64,000 bases of DNA from an uncultured Alphaproteobacteria bacterium (GTDB lineage: Bacteria; Pseudomonadota; Alphaproteobacteria; UBA8366; JADFVY01), in the NCBI GenBank assembly GCA_947259105.1, contig CAMYKU010000004.1:1-64000 (forward strand), written 5' to 3'. Shown here piece after piece: positions 1 through 9,090 of this stretch. The notes beneath the pieces were generated by a model, which was not told the origin of the DNA, searched no databases, and saw nothing but the letters and a program-made list of their open reading frames with translations. Position 1 is the first letter of the stretch; each line of letters starts with the position of its first letter. The position numbers and the translations under genes were made by a program.

Positions 1-308
1 CCATGCACGAAGGGATGGGTGTTCTCGAGCCCCGGCGGGCCGACCGTCGCCCGCCGCACATGGGCGATCACCGCATGCGAATAGACCTGCGCCGCGGCCT
101 TGCGGAAATGCTCGCCCCGCCAGGCCGCCCAGGCCTGCTTTTCCAGATACGGCACGCCGTCGGGATAGGCGGCGATGCCCCAACCGTGATCGTTCGGCAG
201 GCCCGCCATGTCCTGGCGGCTCTGCGACATCAGCGCGTTCTGGGCGTGGACCAGGCTGCATTCCACCCGGGTCGGCTCGTTGGCCCGGAAACCATACAGG
301 CGGCACAT
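1..308 (-). CDS. class II glutamine amidotransferase, 3' part cut off by window edge
   Basis: The reading frame starts at the ATG read from 308 downward and runs off the left edge, leaving about 102 residues. It begins MCRLYGFRANEPT; Cys2 becomes the N-terminal nucleophile of an Ntn-type glutamine amidotransferase after Met removal. The segment NDHGWGIAAYPDG and the later HVRRATVG and NTHPF motifs are typical of the YafJ/EgtC-like class II amidotransferases, which release ammonia from glutamine for an acceptor domain or act as amidohydrolases. It is the last gene of a minus-strand run (LssY_C lipoproteins upstream, 171 nt gap). The family call is firm; the substrate cannot be told. Confidence 0.85.
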   Translation of the reverse strand, partial: MCRLYGFRANEPTRVECSLVHAQNALMSQSRQDMAGLPNDHGWGIAAYPDGVPYLEKQAWAAWRGEHFRKAAAQVYSHAVIAHVRRATVGPPGLENTHPFVH

Positions 309-479
309 GGGCGATCTCCGGTTCGGCGCAACGCAGTCTACACGATTGCGGCGGTGCGGCCGATGATCGAGGTCAAAAGCGGCGGTGTGACGGGGCCGGC
401 CGCGGACACCGCTACGGCTGCGGCAAGGGGGGCAGGATAACCGATGGCTGCGAATGTCATGACCGCTCCTCCGGCGCGG

Positions 480-1754
480 TCAATCCTCGTCGGCTGTTGC
501 CCACGGTATGAGCTCGATTTCCGCGATATCGACCGGCTGCGACGAAACCCACAGCACGACACGATAGCCGTCGGTAAAGTAAGGGTCCCCGGTCAGATTG
601 CCGCGCGGGTCGTCGATGGCAGCCGGGCCGACACCGGCGACGTATCCGAACCTCGCCAGCGACTGTGCGTAGGCCAGATTCTCGAGCAGGAATTCCCGCG
701 TCTCGTCGACGTCCGGATCGATCTTGTGGGTGACGATGGTCTTGGTCGTGAACCGCACGCCAATATCCCGGCTGATCTGCCCGATCCAGACCGGCTTGCC
801 CTTATAGCGCACCGGGGTGAGCCAGAGCCGGAGGTGGTTGCGCTCGTGAATGGTGTCCCTTGCCTTCTGCAGCGCCACATCCTGGGCCCTGCCGAAGACA
901 TACAGGCTGCTGACCGGAGAGTAGCGGTACGCGCCGCCGAACAGGAAGGAGATCGCGGTCTTGATCGCCGAGCCGCGATAGACGGTTTCGGTCTCGTCCC
1001 AGCCCGCGCGGATGAAGGCGTAGTACACATCCGCCGGATCGCCGATCACAACGATGTTCAGCGGGTCGCCCGGATCCCTGGAGTCCCTGTCGGAGACGCA
1101 GCACGGGAGTGTCTCAAGATAGCGTTTCAGCTCCGCACCGGAATAGTCGACCCACGCATCTGCCGCGTAGAGGGTATCCCAATCCACATTGTGGTGGTCG
1201 ATCCTGAGCCCCGGGACGGGGACGAAGAAGGTAAAGCGATAATGCTCGTCTTTTTGGCCGACCAGATCGACGTTGAAGGCCTTGGTGCCCTCATCCAGGC
1301 CGGTGAAGACGAACCCCGAGCGGGTCTCGCCGGGATACACAACGACGGCCATGCCGCTCTCGAAGAAATGGAGATTCATCTTGGTGTTGAGCTTTTCCGG
1401 ATCGCGCTGCTGCAGAACCGCCGCCTCGATGGGCGTGAAGTAGACTGCGTCCAGACCAAGCGGCAGAAACGTCAGAGATGCGGCCCCGCGGTTCTCGATC
1501 TCGAGCCAGACCGGCTGAACGCCCCGGTTATACAAAGACCCGCCGAACAGCTGCCGCGTCTCGCCGGCGCTGGGCACCGCCGCCGCGACCGTGACCGCAC
1601 CGTCCTGCTGAACCTGTTTGCGCTCGAGAAAAGCCGCCTGATCCACGGGTGCGGGACTGTAGTCTCCGGCGCAGCCCGCGAGAGCCAGCAGCACGAGACA
1701 GGGACCGAGAACCCGTACGCCCGTCAGATGGAGTGGCCAGCGGATTTGTAACAT
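480..1754 (-). CDS. LssY_C-domain lipoprotein, copy 2
   Basis: This 424-residue protein starts at the Met giving a short signal peptide that ends in the lipobox LALAGC (Cys28), so it is predicted to be a periplasm-facing lipoprotein. The C-terminal region (about residues 230-370) has the pattern of the LssY C-terminal domain: DPLNIVVIGD, RAGWDET, the SSLYVFGR and LRLWLTPVRYKG stretches and a DPDVDETREFLLENL helix. The N-terminal part (35-200) shares VQPVWLEIENRG and GTKAFNVDL blocks with the neighbour at 1804-3048, so the two are tandem paralogues (49 nt apart). Function is unknown; LssY_C is usually found fused to DedA/PAP2-type membrane proteins. Confidence 0.85.
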   Translation of the reverse strand: MLQIRWPLHLTGVRVLGPCLVLLALAGCAGDYSPAPVDQAAFLERKQVQQDGAVTVAAAVPSAGETRQLFGGSLYNRGVQPVWLEIENRGAASLTFLPLGLDAVYFTPIEAAVLQQRDPEKLNTKMNLHFFESGMAVVVYPGETRSGFVFTGLDEGTKAFNVDLVGQKDEHYRFTFFVPVPGLRIDHHNVDWDTLYAADAWVDYSGAELKRYLETLPCCVSDRDSRDPGDPLNIVVIGDPADVYYAFIRAGWDETETVYRGSAIKTAISFLFGGAYRYSPVSSLYVFGRAQDVALQKARDTIHERNHLRLWLTPVRYKGKPVWIGQISRDIGVRFTTKTIVTHKIDPDVDETREFLLENLAYAQSLARFGYVAGVGPAAIDDPRGNLTGDPYFTDGYRVVLWVSSQPVDIAEIELIPWATADED

Positions 1755-1803
1755 CGCACCGCGGCAGCCACCAATTTTCGCTCGGTTTTCTGCGGTCACG
1801 CCG

Positions 1804-3048
1804 TCACCTTTTCATCACCCGGTCCCACCGCAGACGGACAACTTCGAGAAGCGAGACCGGATCGCCCGATGGCCAGATCACAAGCTGGTAACCAAGGGTA
1901 AAATAGCCGTTGTACTTGAACCCCAGTACCGACTCCGAGACGGGCACCGGCTCGACCGCCGCGCGCCATGCCATCTGCGCCAGGCTCTGACCGTACCACA
2001 AGCTCTGCAGGAGGTAGTACTGGGCTTCGTCGATATCCGGATCCTGGGAGAGGATACCGAAAAGACCCGGCAGCCGGTGGATTACCTGGGCGAGCCAGAC
2101 CGGGCGGCCGTCTACTCGCATGGGCGCAAGCCAGATCGCCAGCTCGTTGCGGTCGTTCTTCCCGCGGGCCTTGCGCAGTAACGCGTCGGCCCGCCGCCCG
2201 AAGAGATAGCGCGACTCGCTGGCCGGCGATTCGCTGAGTTCGCTTTTGGCCGCCGTTTCCTGCCAGCCGGACCGCAGCAGCGCCGCCCGCAAGTCCGAGC
2301 CATGCCCGATGAAGATGACATTTACGGGTTCACTGGGCGCATTTCCAGCGGCGTCCGTGGTGAAACGGGGCAGGTTTTCCAGGCCGGCACGCAACCCGGC
2401 CTCGTCCAGGTCGGTGATCCGGTCCTCGGTGTAGAGGCCGGCAAAATCGACCTCGGCATGATCCGGGATGAACCCGGGCACGTCGATGAAGAAGGTGAAC
2501 GAATAATCATGCTTGTCTGCCCCGAACAGATCGACATTGAACGCCTTCGTGCCGAGCCGGGCATTGGTGAACACGAAGCCCGACTCCTTCCCGCCGGGTT
2601 CGATGAACCGAGCCATGGCCGCGTCATGGTAATAGCTCTCCATTGCCGCACGGGCTTGTCCGGAGAATCCGCCGCGATGGATGTAGGCGACCTCGACCGG
2701 CGAAAAATAATCGGGGTCGATGCCCGTGGGTGCGAGCCGCACGCGCACAGGACCGCGATTCTCGACCTCGAGCCAGACCGGCTGAACGCCTCGTTCGTAA
2801 AGCGGCACGCCAAACAGCCTGAGGGTTTCGTCGGGCCCCGGCACAGCGGCGCGAACGGCCAGGTCGCCCTCGGACCGGGTCTGGGCGCGCGACTGGAAAT
2901 CGACCGACTCCAGGGGTTCCGGCCGAAAGGAATTGCCGCCGCAGGCGGCCAGACCGAAACATGTGACGGCAACGACGAGTCGACGGAACGGGCGCCACCG
3001 ATATTCCGGTGCGCTCACGGCGTCGCCCGCCTGGCCGGGAAGCGGCAT
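1804..3048 (-). CDS. LssY_C-domain lipoprotein, copy 1
   Basis: A 414-residue paralogue of the protein at 480-1754. The start at 3048 is preferred because it places a basic N-terminus before a hydrophobic stretch ending in the lipobox FGLAAC; a longer open frame upstream would overlap the phosphotransferase fusion gene and looks non-coding. The shared N-terminal block (GVQPVWLEVENRG, GTKAFNVDLFG) and the LssY_C region (EPVNVIFIGHG, RSGWQET, RYLFGRRADALLRKARG, DPDIDEAQYYLLQSLWYGQSL) are clear. It lies 103 nt behind the fusion gene at 3152-7249 on the same strand, so the three may be one transcript. Predicted periplasmic lipoprotein of unknown role. Confidence 0.84.
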   Translation of the reverse strand: MPLPGQAGDAVSAPEYRWRPFRRLVVAVTCFGLAACGGNSFRPEPLESVDFQSRAQTRSEGDLAVRAAVPGPDETLRLFGVPLYERGVQPVWLEVENRGPVRVRLAPTGIDPDYFSPVEVAYIHRGGFSGQARAAMESYYHDAAMARFIEPGGKESGFVFTNARLGTKAFNVDLFGADKHDYSFTFFIDVPGFIPDHAEVDFAGLYTEDRITDLDEAGLRAGLENLPRFTTDAAGNAPSEPVNVIFIGHGSDLRAALLRSGWQETAAKSELSESPASESRYLFGRRADALLRKARGKNDRNELAIWLAPMRVDGRPVWLAQVIHRLPGLFGILSQDPDIDEAQYYLLQSLWYGQSLAQMAWRAAVEPVPVSESVLGFKYNGYFTLGYQLVIWPSGDPVSLLEVVRLRWDRVMKR

Positions 3049-3151
3049 CTGCTTGCGTTGTTTCGTGCAGCTGGCATCTGAAGCGACACTAGCGCATTGT
3101 CTACTCAAGTGGAATCGATTCGCGCCGGTCGGGGCCTTGCCCCCGGAGGTA

Positions 3152-6100
3152 TCAGAGCAACTCGATGCTGCCGTCGGGATTGAGCTGCACCCGGTCGCCG
3201 GTCGCGATCCGCTGCAGCACGCCGCGTGCGCCGACCACGGTCGGCACGTTGTATTCGCGCGCCAGGATCGCCGCATGGCTGAGCCAGCCGCCGATCTCGG
3301 TCACCACGCCGGCGACCCGCGGCAGGGCCGGCGCCCAGGTCGGATGCATGAAGCGGGTGATGAGAATCTCGCCGTTCTCGAGGGAGTCGAGAGAAGTGCC
3401 GGTCGCCACCCTTGCCTTGCCGCTGATCGGCGCGTGACCGGCGACGAGGTCGCCCTTCAGCAGCGCCTCATGGCCGTTCAGGGCACGCTGCTCGCCATCG
3501 AGGGACAGTTGCTCCAGGTCGAACGGCGTCAGGTCGGACGGCATCGTCGGCAGGCTCGCGAGAATTTCCGCCGCTTCCTGCCGCTGCTCGATCGTCACCC
3601 GCGCCGCCTTCAACGCCGCACCGTCGCGCAGCTCGGCGATCTCCTGCCGGGTCAGATAGAAGATATCGTCGTCCAGCCCCAGACGCGCCGACAGGGCCAG
3701 CAGAATCCGGCGGATCACGGCGAGTTCGCGCAGGCTCTGGTGCTTCGCCTCTTCCTTGAGAAGCTGGAAATTGCCGGCCCGCTGGACGCACAGCCGCAGC
3801 GCCTTGTCGCCCGGCGGCCTGGCCTGGAGCTTCTTCGCCGATTTCGCGTCGTGCGACGCTGCGACGAGTTCCTCGACCAGTTCCGGCGATTCCATGTAGC
3901 GCGGATCGGCGACCTCGTAATCGACCGGCGCGCGGTGGCCGAACAGTTCGAGGAAGTCGCGCGGCTTGGCGCGGCCCGCCTTGACATCGGCAAGCAGCGC
4001 CATCGCCCGGTTGACCACCGTCGGCGGCATGGTCGAGAGATACTCGGCCGCGGGCAGGCCACGCTTTGCCAGCTGCCGCTCGGCCTGCGAGAAGTAAAAA
4101 TTCGCCGCGATATTGATGATATGGGCCTGCACGTAGTTTTCGGTGATGAACCGCGTGCAGACATGATCGAGCATCGAGAACAGCTCGGTCTCGTTGAACT
4201 TGATGAAATCGACCAGTTCGTAAACCCGGATTTCCTCGTCCAGCACCGGCAGGAACTTGTTCCAGAACCGGTCTTCGATCGCCGGCGCCATGCGGGTCAT
4301 GCGCAACGCCGTCAGGAAGCCGCCCGATTTCCGCATGCGCCGCTGTTCCTCCAGCCGGTTGACATACAGCGCGCCGAATACCGAGGTCACGAAGGGCGGG
4401 TCGTCCTCGCCGACGTCGTAGCGGATGCCGAGACCGCGGCATGCCATGTCCATGGTGCCGCCGGGCTGCCACATCTCCTCCATCAGCGCCAGGCTGAAGG
4501 GCGTCGGCCGCGGCAGCAGTTCGGACAACTCGTTCTGCACGAAGATCGCCTCGTCGGGGCGGGCGCCCATGGTCAGCGCGAGCAGCCGGTGGCGCTCGCT
4601 CTCGAGGAGGCAGGCGCGGGCGTTGGCATCCTGGTTGCGGGCCAGCGCCGTGATCGCACGCGATTGCAGGATCACGAACCGCCCCTTCGCATAGGCCCAT
4701 TCCACGTCCTGCGGACCGCCGAAGAGACTCTCCAGAATGCGCCCGAGTTCGAGCAACGGGGCAAGGTCGATCGGCGGCGACGCCTCGTCCATCAGCTGGC
4801 CCGAAAGACGGCCGAACTCGTACGACGTGGCGTCCGCGGTGCCGTCGACGACGCCGACTCCCAGGCCTTCGGCCAGCTCCACCAGGATGCTGCCGCTGCG
4901 GCCGGGATGCTCGGTGAACATCACGCCGGCATATTCGGCGTCGACCATCTTCTGGACGACGATGGCGCCGTTTTCGCCGGACTGTTGACCGTAGGTGCTT
5001 GCGGAATCGGCCCCGAACGACTCCAGGACGCGGCGCAGCGCGTCGCGCAGCCCGTCCCGCTCGACGTCCAGCACGGTCTCGAACACGCCGGCATAGCTGC
5101 GGTCGTCGCCGTCCTCGTTGAGGCCGGAGCTGCGCACCGCGGCGCGGTCGAAGCGCATCTTCTTCCAAAGCGCGTCGACCAGCTTCCAGTTCTGCGGCGA
5201 CAGGACGTCCGCACCGCCGGACCCCAGCGCATCGCAGGTGACGACGAAGCCATCGGGAACCGCGATCCCCGCTGCGGCGATCTCGGCCAGATTGCCGCCC
5301 TTGCCGCCGGCGAGGTCCGGCCGCCCGGCAATGTCCTTGAACGCGCAGACCTGGACGACCTTGCCGCGCGGGGCATCCTGCCTCTCCGTGCGGCCGGAGG
5401 TCCCTTGTGCGATCTCGACGCGGGATCGGATCCACATGCTCTGCAGGGCCATCAGGCCGATGCTGTATACGAGATAGAGGTTGACCGCGCCGCTGATCGG
5501 GATCGTCACCAGCGCGAGAAACGCGGCCGCCAGAAGCCGCAGGGTCGTATAGACCAGCGACGGCTTCGCGGCGGCGGATTGCAGGTGCAGGAACACGAGC
5601 GTCCCGAGCACCGCCGGCAAGGCCAAGATCGGATCGGGGCGCGAGATATCCGGTACCCACAGGAACTCCACCGGGAATTCTCGGGCCACCGCATCGACCG
5701 CGAAGAAGAACGCCAGGAACAGCGGAATCTGGATGACGATGCCGATCATGTTCAGCCCGGGCGTCAGCTTGTGACGCCCGTTGATCACCCGCATGGCGCG
5801 ACCCAGCCGCACCCGGTCGGCACCGATACGCTGCTTCAGGTCGGCCATTTCCGGCCCAATACGGCGCATCACGGCCTGGTCGCGCTCGGCCTTGGCGGTG
5901 AGCGGGAAGACCAGCAGGCGCAGGCCGAGAACCACGAAGAATATCGCCAGCGTAATCGAACCGGTCACCCCGGCCGTGACCCGCAGCAGCGCCGCCAGGG
6001 GCGCGCTCACGAAGTCGAGCAGGCTTCTCGACCGGGCCGCCTCCCACTGGGCGACATGGGCGCGCGAGGACCCGGCCACGAAATACTCGTGCGGCACCGT

Positions 6101-7249
6101 ATAGCGGCCGAGATACTCGAAGCCGGCCCGCGACAGCCGCAGGCCGAGGATCTTGGCGTAGAAGCAGCTGCGCTTGTCGTAACAGGGGGCGATGACCGGG
6201 GCCTGCGGCAGGGCGTCGATCGCCGCGTTCATGTCCGCCGTCGTCATCTTGCGGATCGGCATGTTGATGGCGCCCGGCAGGTGACCTTGCCCGAAATCCT
6301 CCGGATACCGGACGTCGATGAATGTGACGTTCCGCTCGGCGACGTACTGCGCCACCTCGTCCGTGTCGAGCAGGACAGCGTCGTTCCCATAGGCCGGCAG
6401 GCCGCGCAGTTCAGTCACCGCCGCGCCCTCGAGGCCGGCGACATCGCGGTTCTCCGAAAGCCATTTCTCGAATCCGCCGACGACGAACTTGCAGGGGATT
6501 CCCTTGGCCACCAGCTTCGCGCACGTCTCCGAACTGCGATTCCCAGAAAAGCACAGGAGCACGTTGGTCTTGTTCTTGCGCACCCCGTATTTCCGGAAGT
6601 TCGCCGTCAAATCGGGATAACGAACCTGGGCGAACTGGGGCAGGTGCCCGGCCTCTTTTTCTTCCGGCTCGCGCAGATCGATGAGATTGACGTTGCTCTT
6701 GCCGTCCGGCCCGACGTCCGCGAGCAGCGCTTCCAGCTCGTCCGTCGTCATGCCGGCGGGATGGCTGACCTGATCGCTGTAGGAGAGGGTCTTCAGCGAG
6801 GTGTCGCCGACGTTCTGGCCCTTCTCGACCGACGGGCGGATCAGGGCCGCTTCCAGCCGCTGGTTCCGCACATCGGTCGCATGGGCCCACAGCAGAACGC
6901 TGATGACGGTTGCGGCGACGACGGCGGCCGCCAGGCCGCCGATCAGCCATCGCGGTGCGCCGCCAGCGCGCCGCCGGTCCGCCGCGGGTGCCTTGACGTG
7001 CTTCCGCCCGAAGAAAAGGCCGCCGAGCGTCACCGAAACCATGCCAAGGATCTGGCCGGCGCTGGACAGGAAATTGACGGCGAGATCCGGAGACGGGATC
7101 GCCAGTGCCGGCCCCGCAGCCAGCAGAAAGAGAACTCCGGCCAGCGGTAGCGACAGCCGAAGCGGCGCGCCCGGCGAACGTTCACCGCGCCGCCGGGCTT
7201 GCGGACCGATGCCCGCCGCCCCGTAAAGTGCTGCGTTACCCTGCTTCAT
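3152..7249 (-). CDS. rhodanese-rhodanese-YidC/Oxa1-like-PEP-synthase-type phosphotransferase fusion
   Basis: One uninterrupted 1365-residue frame. Residues 31-121 hold two or three hydrophobic segments. Rhodanese 1 (about 165-270) keeps the active loop LLCFSGNRSS with Cys233; rhodanese 2 (about 292-395) has APCYDKRSC with Cys356. Residues 412-608 look like a YidC/Oxa1 insertase core with five hydrophobic segments; Arg444, five residues before PLT, matches the groove arginine of YidC. Residues 630-870 are an ATP-grasp PPDK_N domain (LAGGKGGNLAE, AAVRSSGLNEDG, SYAGVFET, PQDVEWAY, LQSRAI). After a central region (about 870-1250) comes the swivelling domain with GGWLSHAAILAREYNVP; His1325 is the phosphohistidine. 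The PEP/pyruvate TIM barrel of PEP synthase is absent, so the order ATP domain-unknown domain-His domain resembles rifampin phosphotransferase. Predicted membrane-bound; substrate unknown. Confidence 0.88.
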   Translation of the reverse strand: MKQGNAALYGAAGIGPQARRRGERSPGAPLRLSLPLAGVLFLLAAGPALAIPSPDLAVNFLSSAGQILGMVSVTLGGLFFGRKHVKAPAADRRRAGGAPRWLIGGLAAAVVAATVISVLLWAHATDVRNQRLEAALIRPSVEKGQNVGDTSLKTLSYSDQVSHPAGMTTDELEALLADVGPDGKSNVNLIDLREPEEKEAGHLPQFAQVRYPDLTANFRKYGVRKNKTNVLLCFSGNRSSETCAKLVAKGIPCKFVVGGFEKWLSENRDVAGLEGAAVTELRGLPAYGNDAVLLDTDEVAQYVAERNVTFIDVRYPEDFGQGHLPGAINMPIRKMTTADMNAAIDALPQAPVIAPCYDKRSCFYAKILGLRLSRAGFEYLGRYTVPHEYFVAGSSRAHVAQWEAARSRSLLDFVSAPLAALLRVTAGVTGSITLAIFFVVLGLRLLVFPLTAKAERDQAVMRRIGPEMADLKQRIGADRVRLGRAMRVINGRHKLTPGLNMIGIVIQIPLFLAFFFAVDAVAREFPVEFLWVPDISRPDPILALPAVLGTLVFLHLQSAAAKPSLVYTTLRLLAAAFLALVTIPISGAVNLYLVYSIGLMALQSMWIRSRVEIAQGTSGRTERQDAPRGKVVQVCAFKDIAGRPDLAGGKGGNLAEIAAAGIAVPDGFVVTCDALGSGGADVLSPQNWKLVDALWKKMRFDRAAVRSSGLNEDGDDRSYAGVFETVLDVERDGLRDALRRVLESFGADSASTYGQQSGENGAIVVQKMVDAEYAGVMFTEHPGRSGSILVELAEGLGVGVVDGTADATSYEFGRLSGQLMDEASPPIDLAPLLELGRILESLFGGPQDVEWAYAKGRFVILQSRAITALARNQDANARACLLESERHRLLALTMGARPDEAIFVQNELSELLPRPTPFSLALMEEMWQPGGTMDMACRGLGIRYDVGEDDPPFVTSVFGALYVNRLEEQRRMRKSGGFLTALRMTRMAPAIEDRFWNKFLPVLDEEIRVYELVDFIKFNETELFSMLDHVCTRFITENYVQAHIINIAANFYFSQAERQLAKRGLPAAEYLSTMPPTVVNRAMALLADVKAGRAKPRDFLELFGHRAPVDYEVADPRYMESPELVEELVAASHDAKSAKKLQARPPGDKALRLCVQRAGNFQLLKEEAKHQSLRELAVIRRILLALSARLGLDDDIFYLTRQEIAELRDGAALKAARVTIEQRQEAAEILASLPTMPSDLTPFDLEQLSLDGEQRALNGHEALLKGDLVAGHAPISGKARVATGTSLDSLENGEILITRFMHPTWAPALPRVAGVVTEIGGWLSHAAILAREYNVPTVVGARGVLQRIATGDRVQLNPDGSIELL

Positions 7250-7423
7250 TCCCGTTCTTTCCCTCGGAAGGCCTCGTGGCCTTCTTGTTGTGTAACCGTT
7301 TTTCTTACCCAGCCGCCTTGTCGGTTGCGTTCTGCTGCGGCCGAACCCGGATCACCGGACCGATTGCCGGCGAGACGGCGGCGCGCCGCCCCGACCGTGC
7401 CCCGGAAGGCCGGCCAACCGGCC

Positions 7424-9046
7424 TCAGGCGGCGCGGATTTCGCTCAGGAAGCCCTCCACCGCATCGAACAGGCTGTCCGCCTGCTGCGAGACTTCCCGCG
7501 ACGCGGTGAGCACCTTGTTGGCCGCCTCGCCGGTCTGCCCGGCGGCCTTGCTGACGCCCCCGATATTGGCGTTCACCTGTTCGGTGCCGTTCGCCGCCTT
7601 CGCGACCCGCAGCGCGATCTCCTGGGTGGACATCCCCTGCTGTTCGATCGCCGAGGCGATGGTCGTGGCGATCTCGTTGACCTCCACGATGATCTCGGTG
7701 ATCTTGTCGATCGCGCCGACGACATCGCTGGTTTCGTCCTGCACGGCGGTGATCTGCCGCGCGATATCCTCGGTCGCCTTGGCGGTCTGGTTGGCGAGAT
7801 TCTTGACCTCCTGCGCCACCACCGCGAAGCCCTTGCCGGCCTCGCCGGCGCGTGCCGCCTCGATCGTGGCGTTGAGCGCCAGCAGGTTGGTCTGCCCGGC
7901 GATCTCGTTGATCAGCGTCACCACCTCACCGATCTTGCTGGCCGTCGCGGACAGGCTGTGCACGGTCTGGCTCGTCGACTCGGCCTCCTGCACCGCGTGG
8001 GCGGCAACTGTGGCGGACTTGTTGACCTGGCGGCCGATCTCGGAGATCGAGGCCGACAGTTCCTCGGCCGTCGTGGCCACGGTCTGGACGTTGGCGGTCA
8101 CCTCGTCCGAGGCCGAGGTAACGGTGGCCGACTGCCGGCTTGTCTCCTCGGCGGTCGACGACATCTCCTGCGCCGTCGCCTCCATCTCGGTGGCGGCCGA
8201 CGTCACCTTGTTGGCGACGCCCTTGACCGCCTGCTCGAAGCGGTCCGCAAGCTCCAGGACGGAACCGCGCTTCTCTTCTTCGGTACGCTGTTTCGCCAAT
8301 GCCTGCTCGAGCTCGAGGCTCATCTTCTGCTCGGCGTTTTCCTTGAAGACCTGGACGGCCCGCGCCATGTCGCCGACCTCGTCGCGCCGGTCCACAGAGG
8401 GAACCAGCGTCTCGAGTTCGCCGCCCGCCAGCGCCGCCATCGCCCGCGCGATGCCGCGCAGCGGCCGGGTCATCATCCGTAACGCACCGGTGACGGCGGA
8501 AAAGACGACGACCAGAATGAACGCCAGCAGGAACAGGCCGCCGATGACCATCGTTTGCAACGAGTCACGCAACCGCTTTTCGGAGAGGACGATCGTCAGC
8601 GTGCCGACCCGCGCGCCCGCATCATTCCCGGCGTCGTCGCGATTGCTCTTGTGCACGATTTCGCGCGTGACCGGATAAATCGCGGTGTCGTTGTCGCCAA
8701 GCGGCTCGCCGAAGGCGGCGATCTCCTTGCCGTTGGCGCCTTCGACCGCGGCAAAGCGGAAATCCGGATCCTTGGTCAGGGTTGCCAGCATGCTGGCCGC
8801 CTGCTCGAACTCGAAATCCCAGATCGGCCGGGCGAGCCCTGCCGACTGGACGTCGGCGAGGAACTCGGCCCGGGACTCGAGATCGGCCCTACGGTCGCTA
8901 TGAATTAGGTACATGGCAACCGCAACGGCGGACACGAAGACGACGGTAATGGCCGCCGAAATCAAGACCTGCACCTTGGCGTGCAGCGAGAGCCGCAGGC
9001 CTTTTCGTATGCGAAGTGCGGTTGCGTCTGTATTCATAGGCTGCAT
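7424..9046 (-). CDS. methyl-accepting chemotaxis protein
   Basis: A 540-residue transducer. TM1 (about 25-47) and TM2 (about 165-187) enclose a small periplasmic sensor of some 115 residues containing RPIWDFEF and [12 protein letters not shown], a pattern common in small sensor domains. A HAMP domain follows (about 188-242), then the long helical signalling region with the hairpin tip [20 protein letters not shown]. The start at 9046 is preceded by GAGG eight bases away. It lies 44 nt downstream of the PhnD-like binding protein gene on the same strand, so it may report the ligand of that protein to the chemotaxis machinery. No che genes are in the window. The 174 bases behind it hold no gene. 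Confidence 0.95.
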   Translation of the reverse strand: MQPMNTDATALRIRKGLRLSLHAKVQVLISAAITVVFVSAVAVAMYLIHSDRRADLESRAEFLADVQSAGLARPIWDFEFEQAASMLATLTKDPDFRFAAVEGANGKEIAAFGEPLGDNDTAIYPVTREIVHKSNRDDAGNDAGARVGTLTIVLSEKRLRDSLQTMVIGGLFLLAFILVVVFSAVTGALRMMTRPLRGIARAMAALAGGELETLVPSVDRRDEVGDMARAVQVFKENAEQKMSLELEQALAKQRTEEEKRGSVLELADRFEQAVKGVANKVTSAATEMEATAQEMSSTAEETSRQSATVTSASDEVTANVQTVATTAEELSASISEIGRQVNKSATVAAHAVQEAESTSQTVHSLSATASKIGEVVTLINEIAGQTNLLALNATIEAARAGEAGKGFAVVAQEVKNLANQTAKATEDIARQITAVQDETSDVVGAIDKITEIIVEVNEIATTIASAIEQQGMSTQEIALRVAKAANGTEQVNANIGGVSKAAGQTGEAANKVLTASREVSQQADSLFDAVEGFLSEIRAA

Positions 9047-9090
9047 GGTAGGGTCCTCTCTCTCGTCGTCTGGATCCGGCTGAGAAGCAG

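Noticed and set aside
338-463. About 40-codon minus-strand ORF between the lipoprotein and amidotransferase genes
   Set aside because: No ribosome site, Ala-rich random-like product, no known similarity; more likely spacer.
444-1751. Long + strand frame opposite the LssY_C lipoprotein
   Set aside because: Low-complexity Arg/Asp-rich product without domains; opposite frame has lipobox and LssY_C motifs.
2933-7150. 1405-codon open frame on the + strand opposite the fusion gene
   Set aside because: It is the antisense shadow of 3152-7249; its product is Arg/His/Gln-rich with no domain, while the minus-strand frame has full domain motifs.
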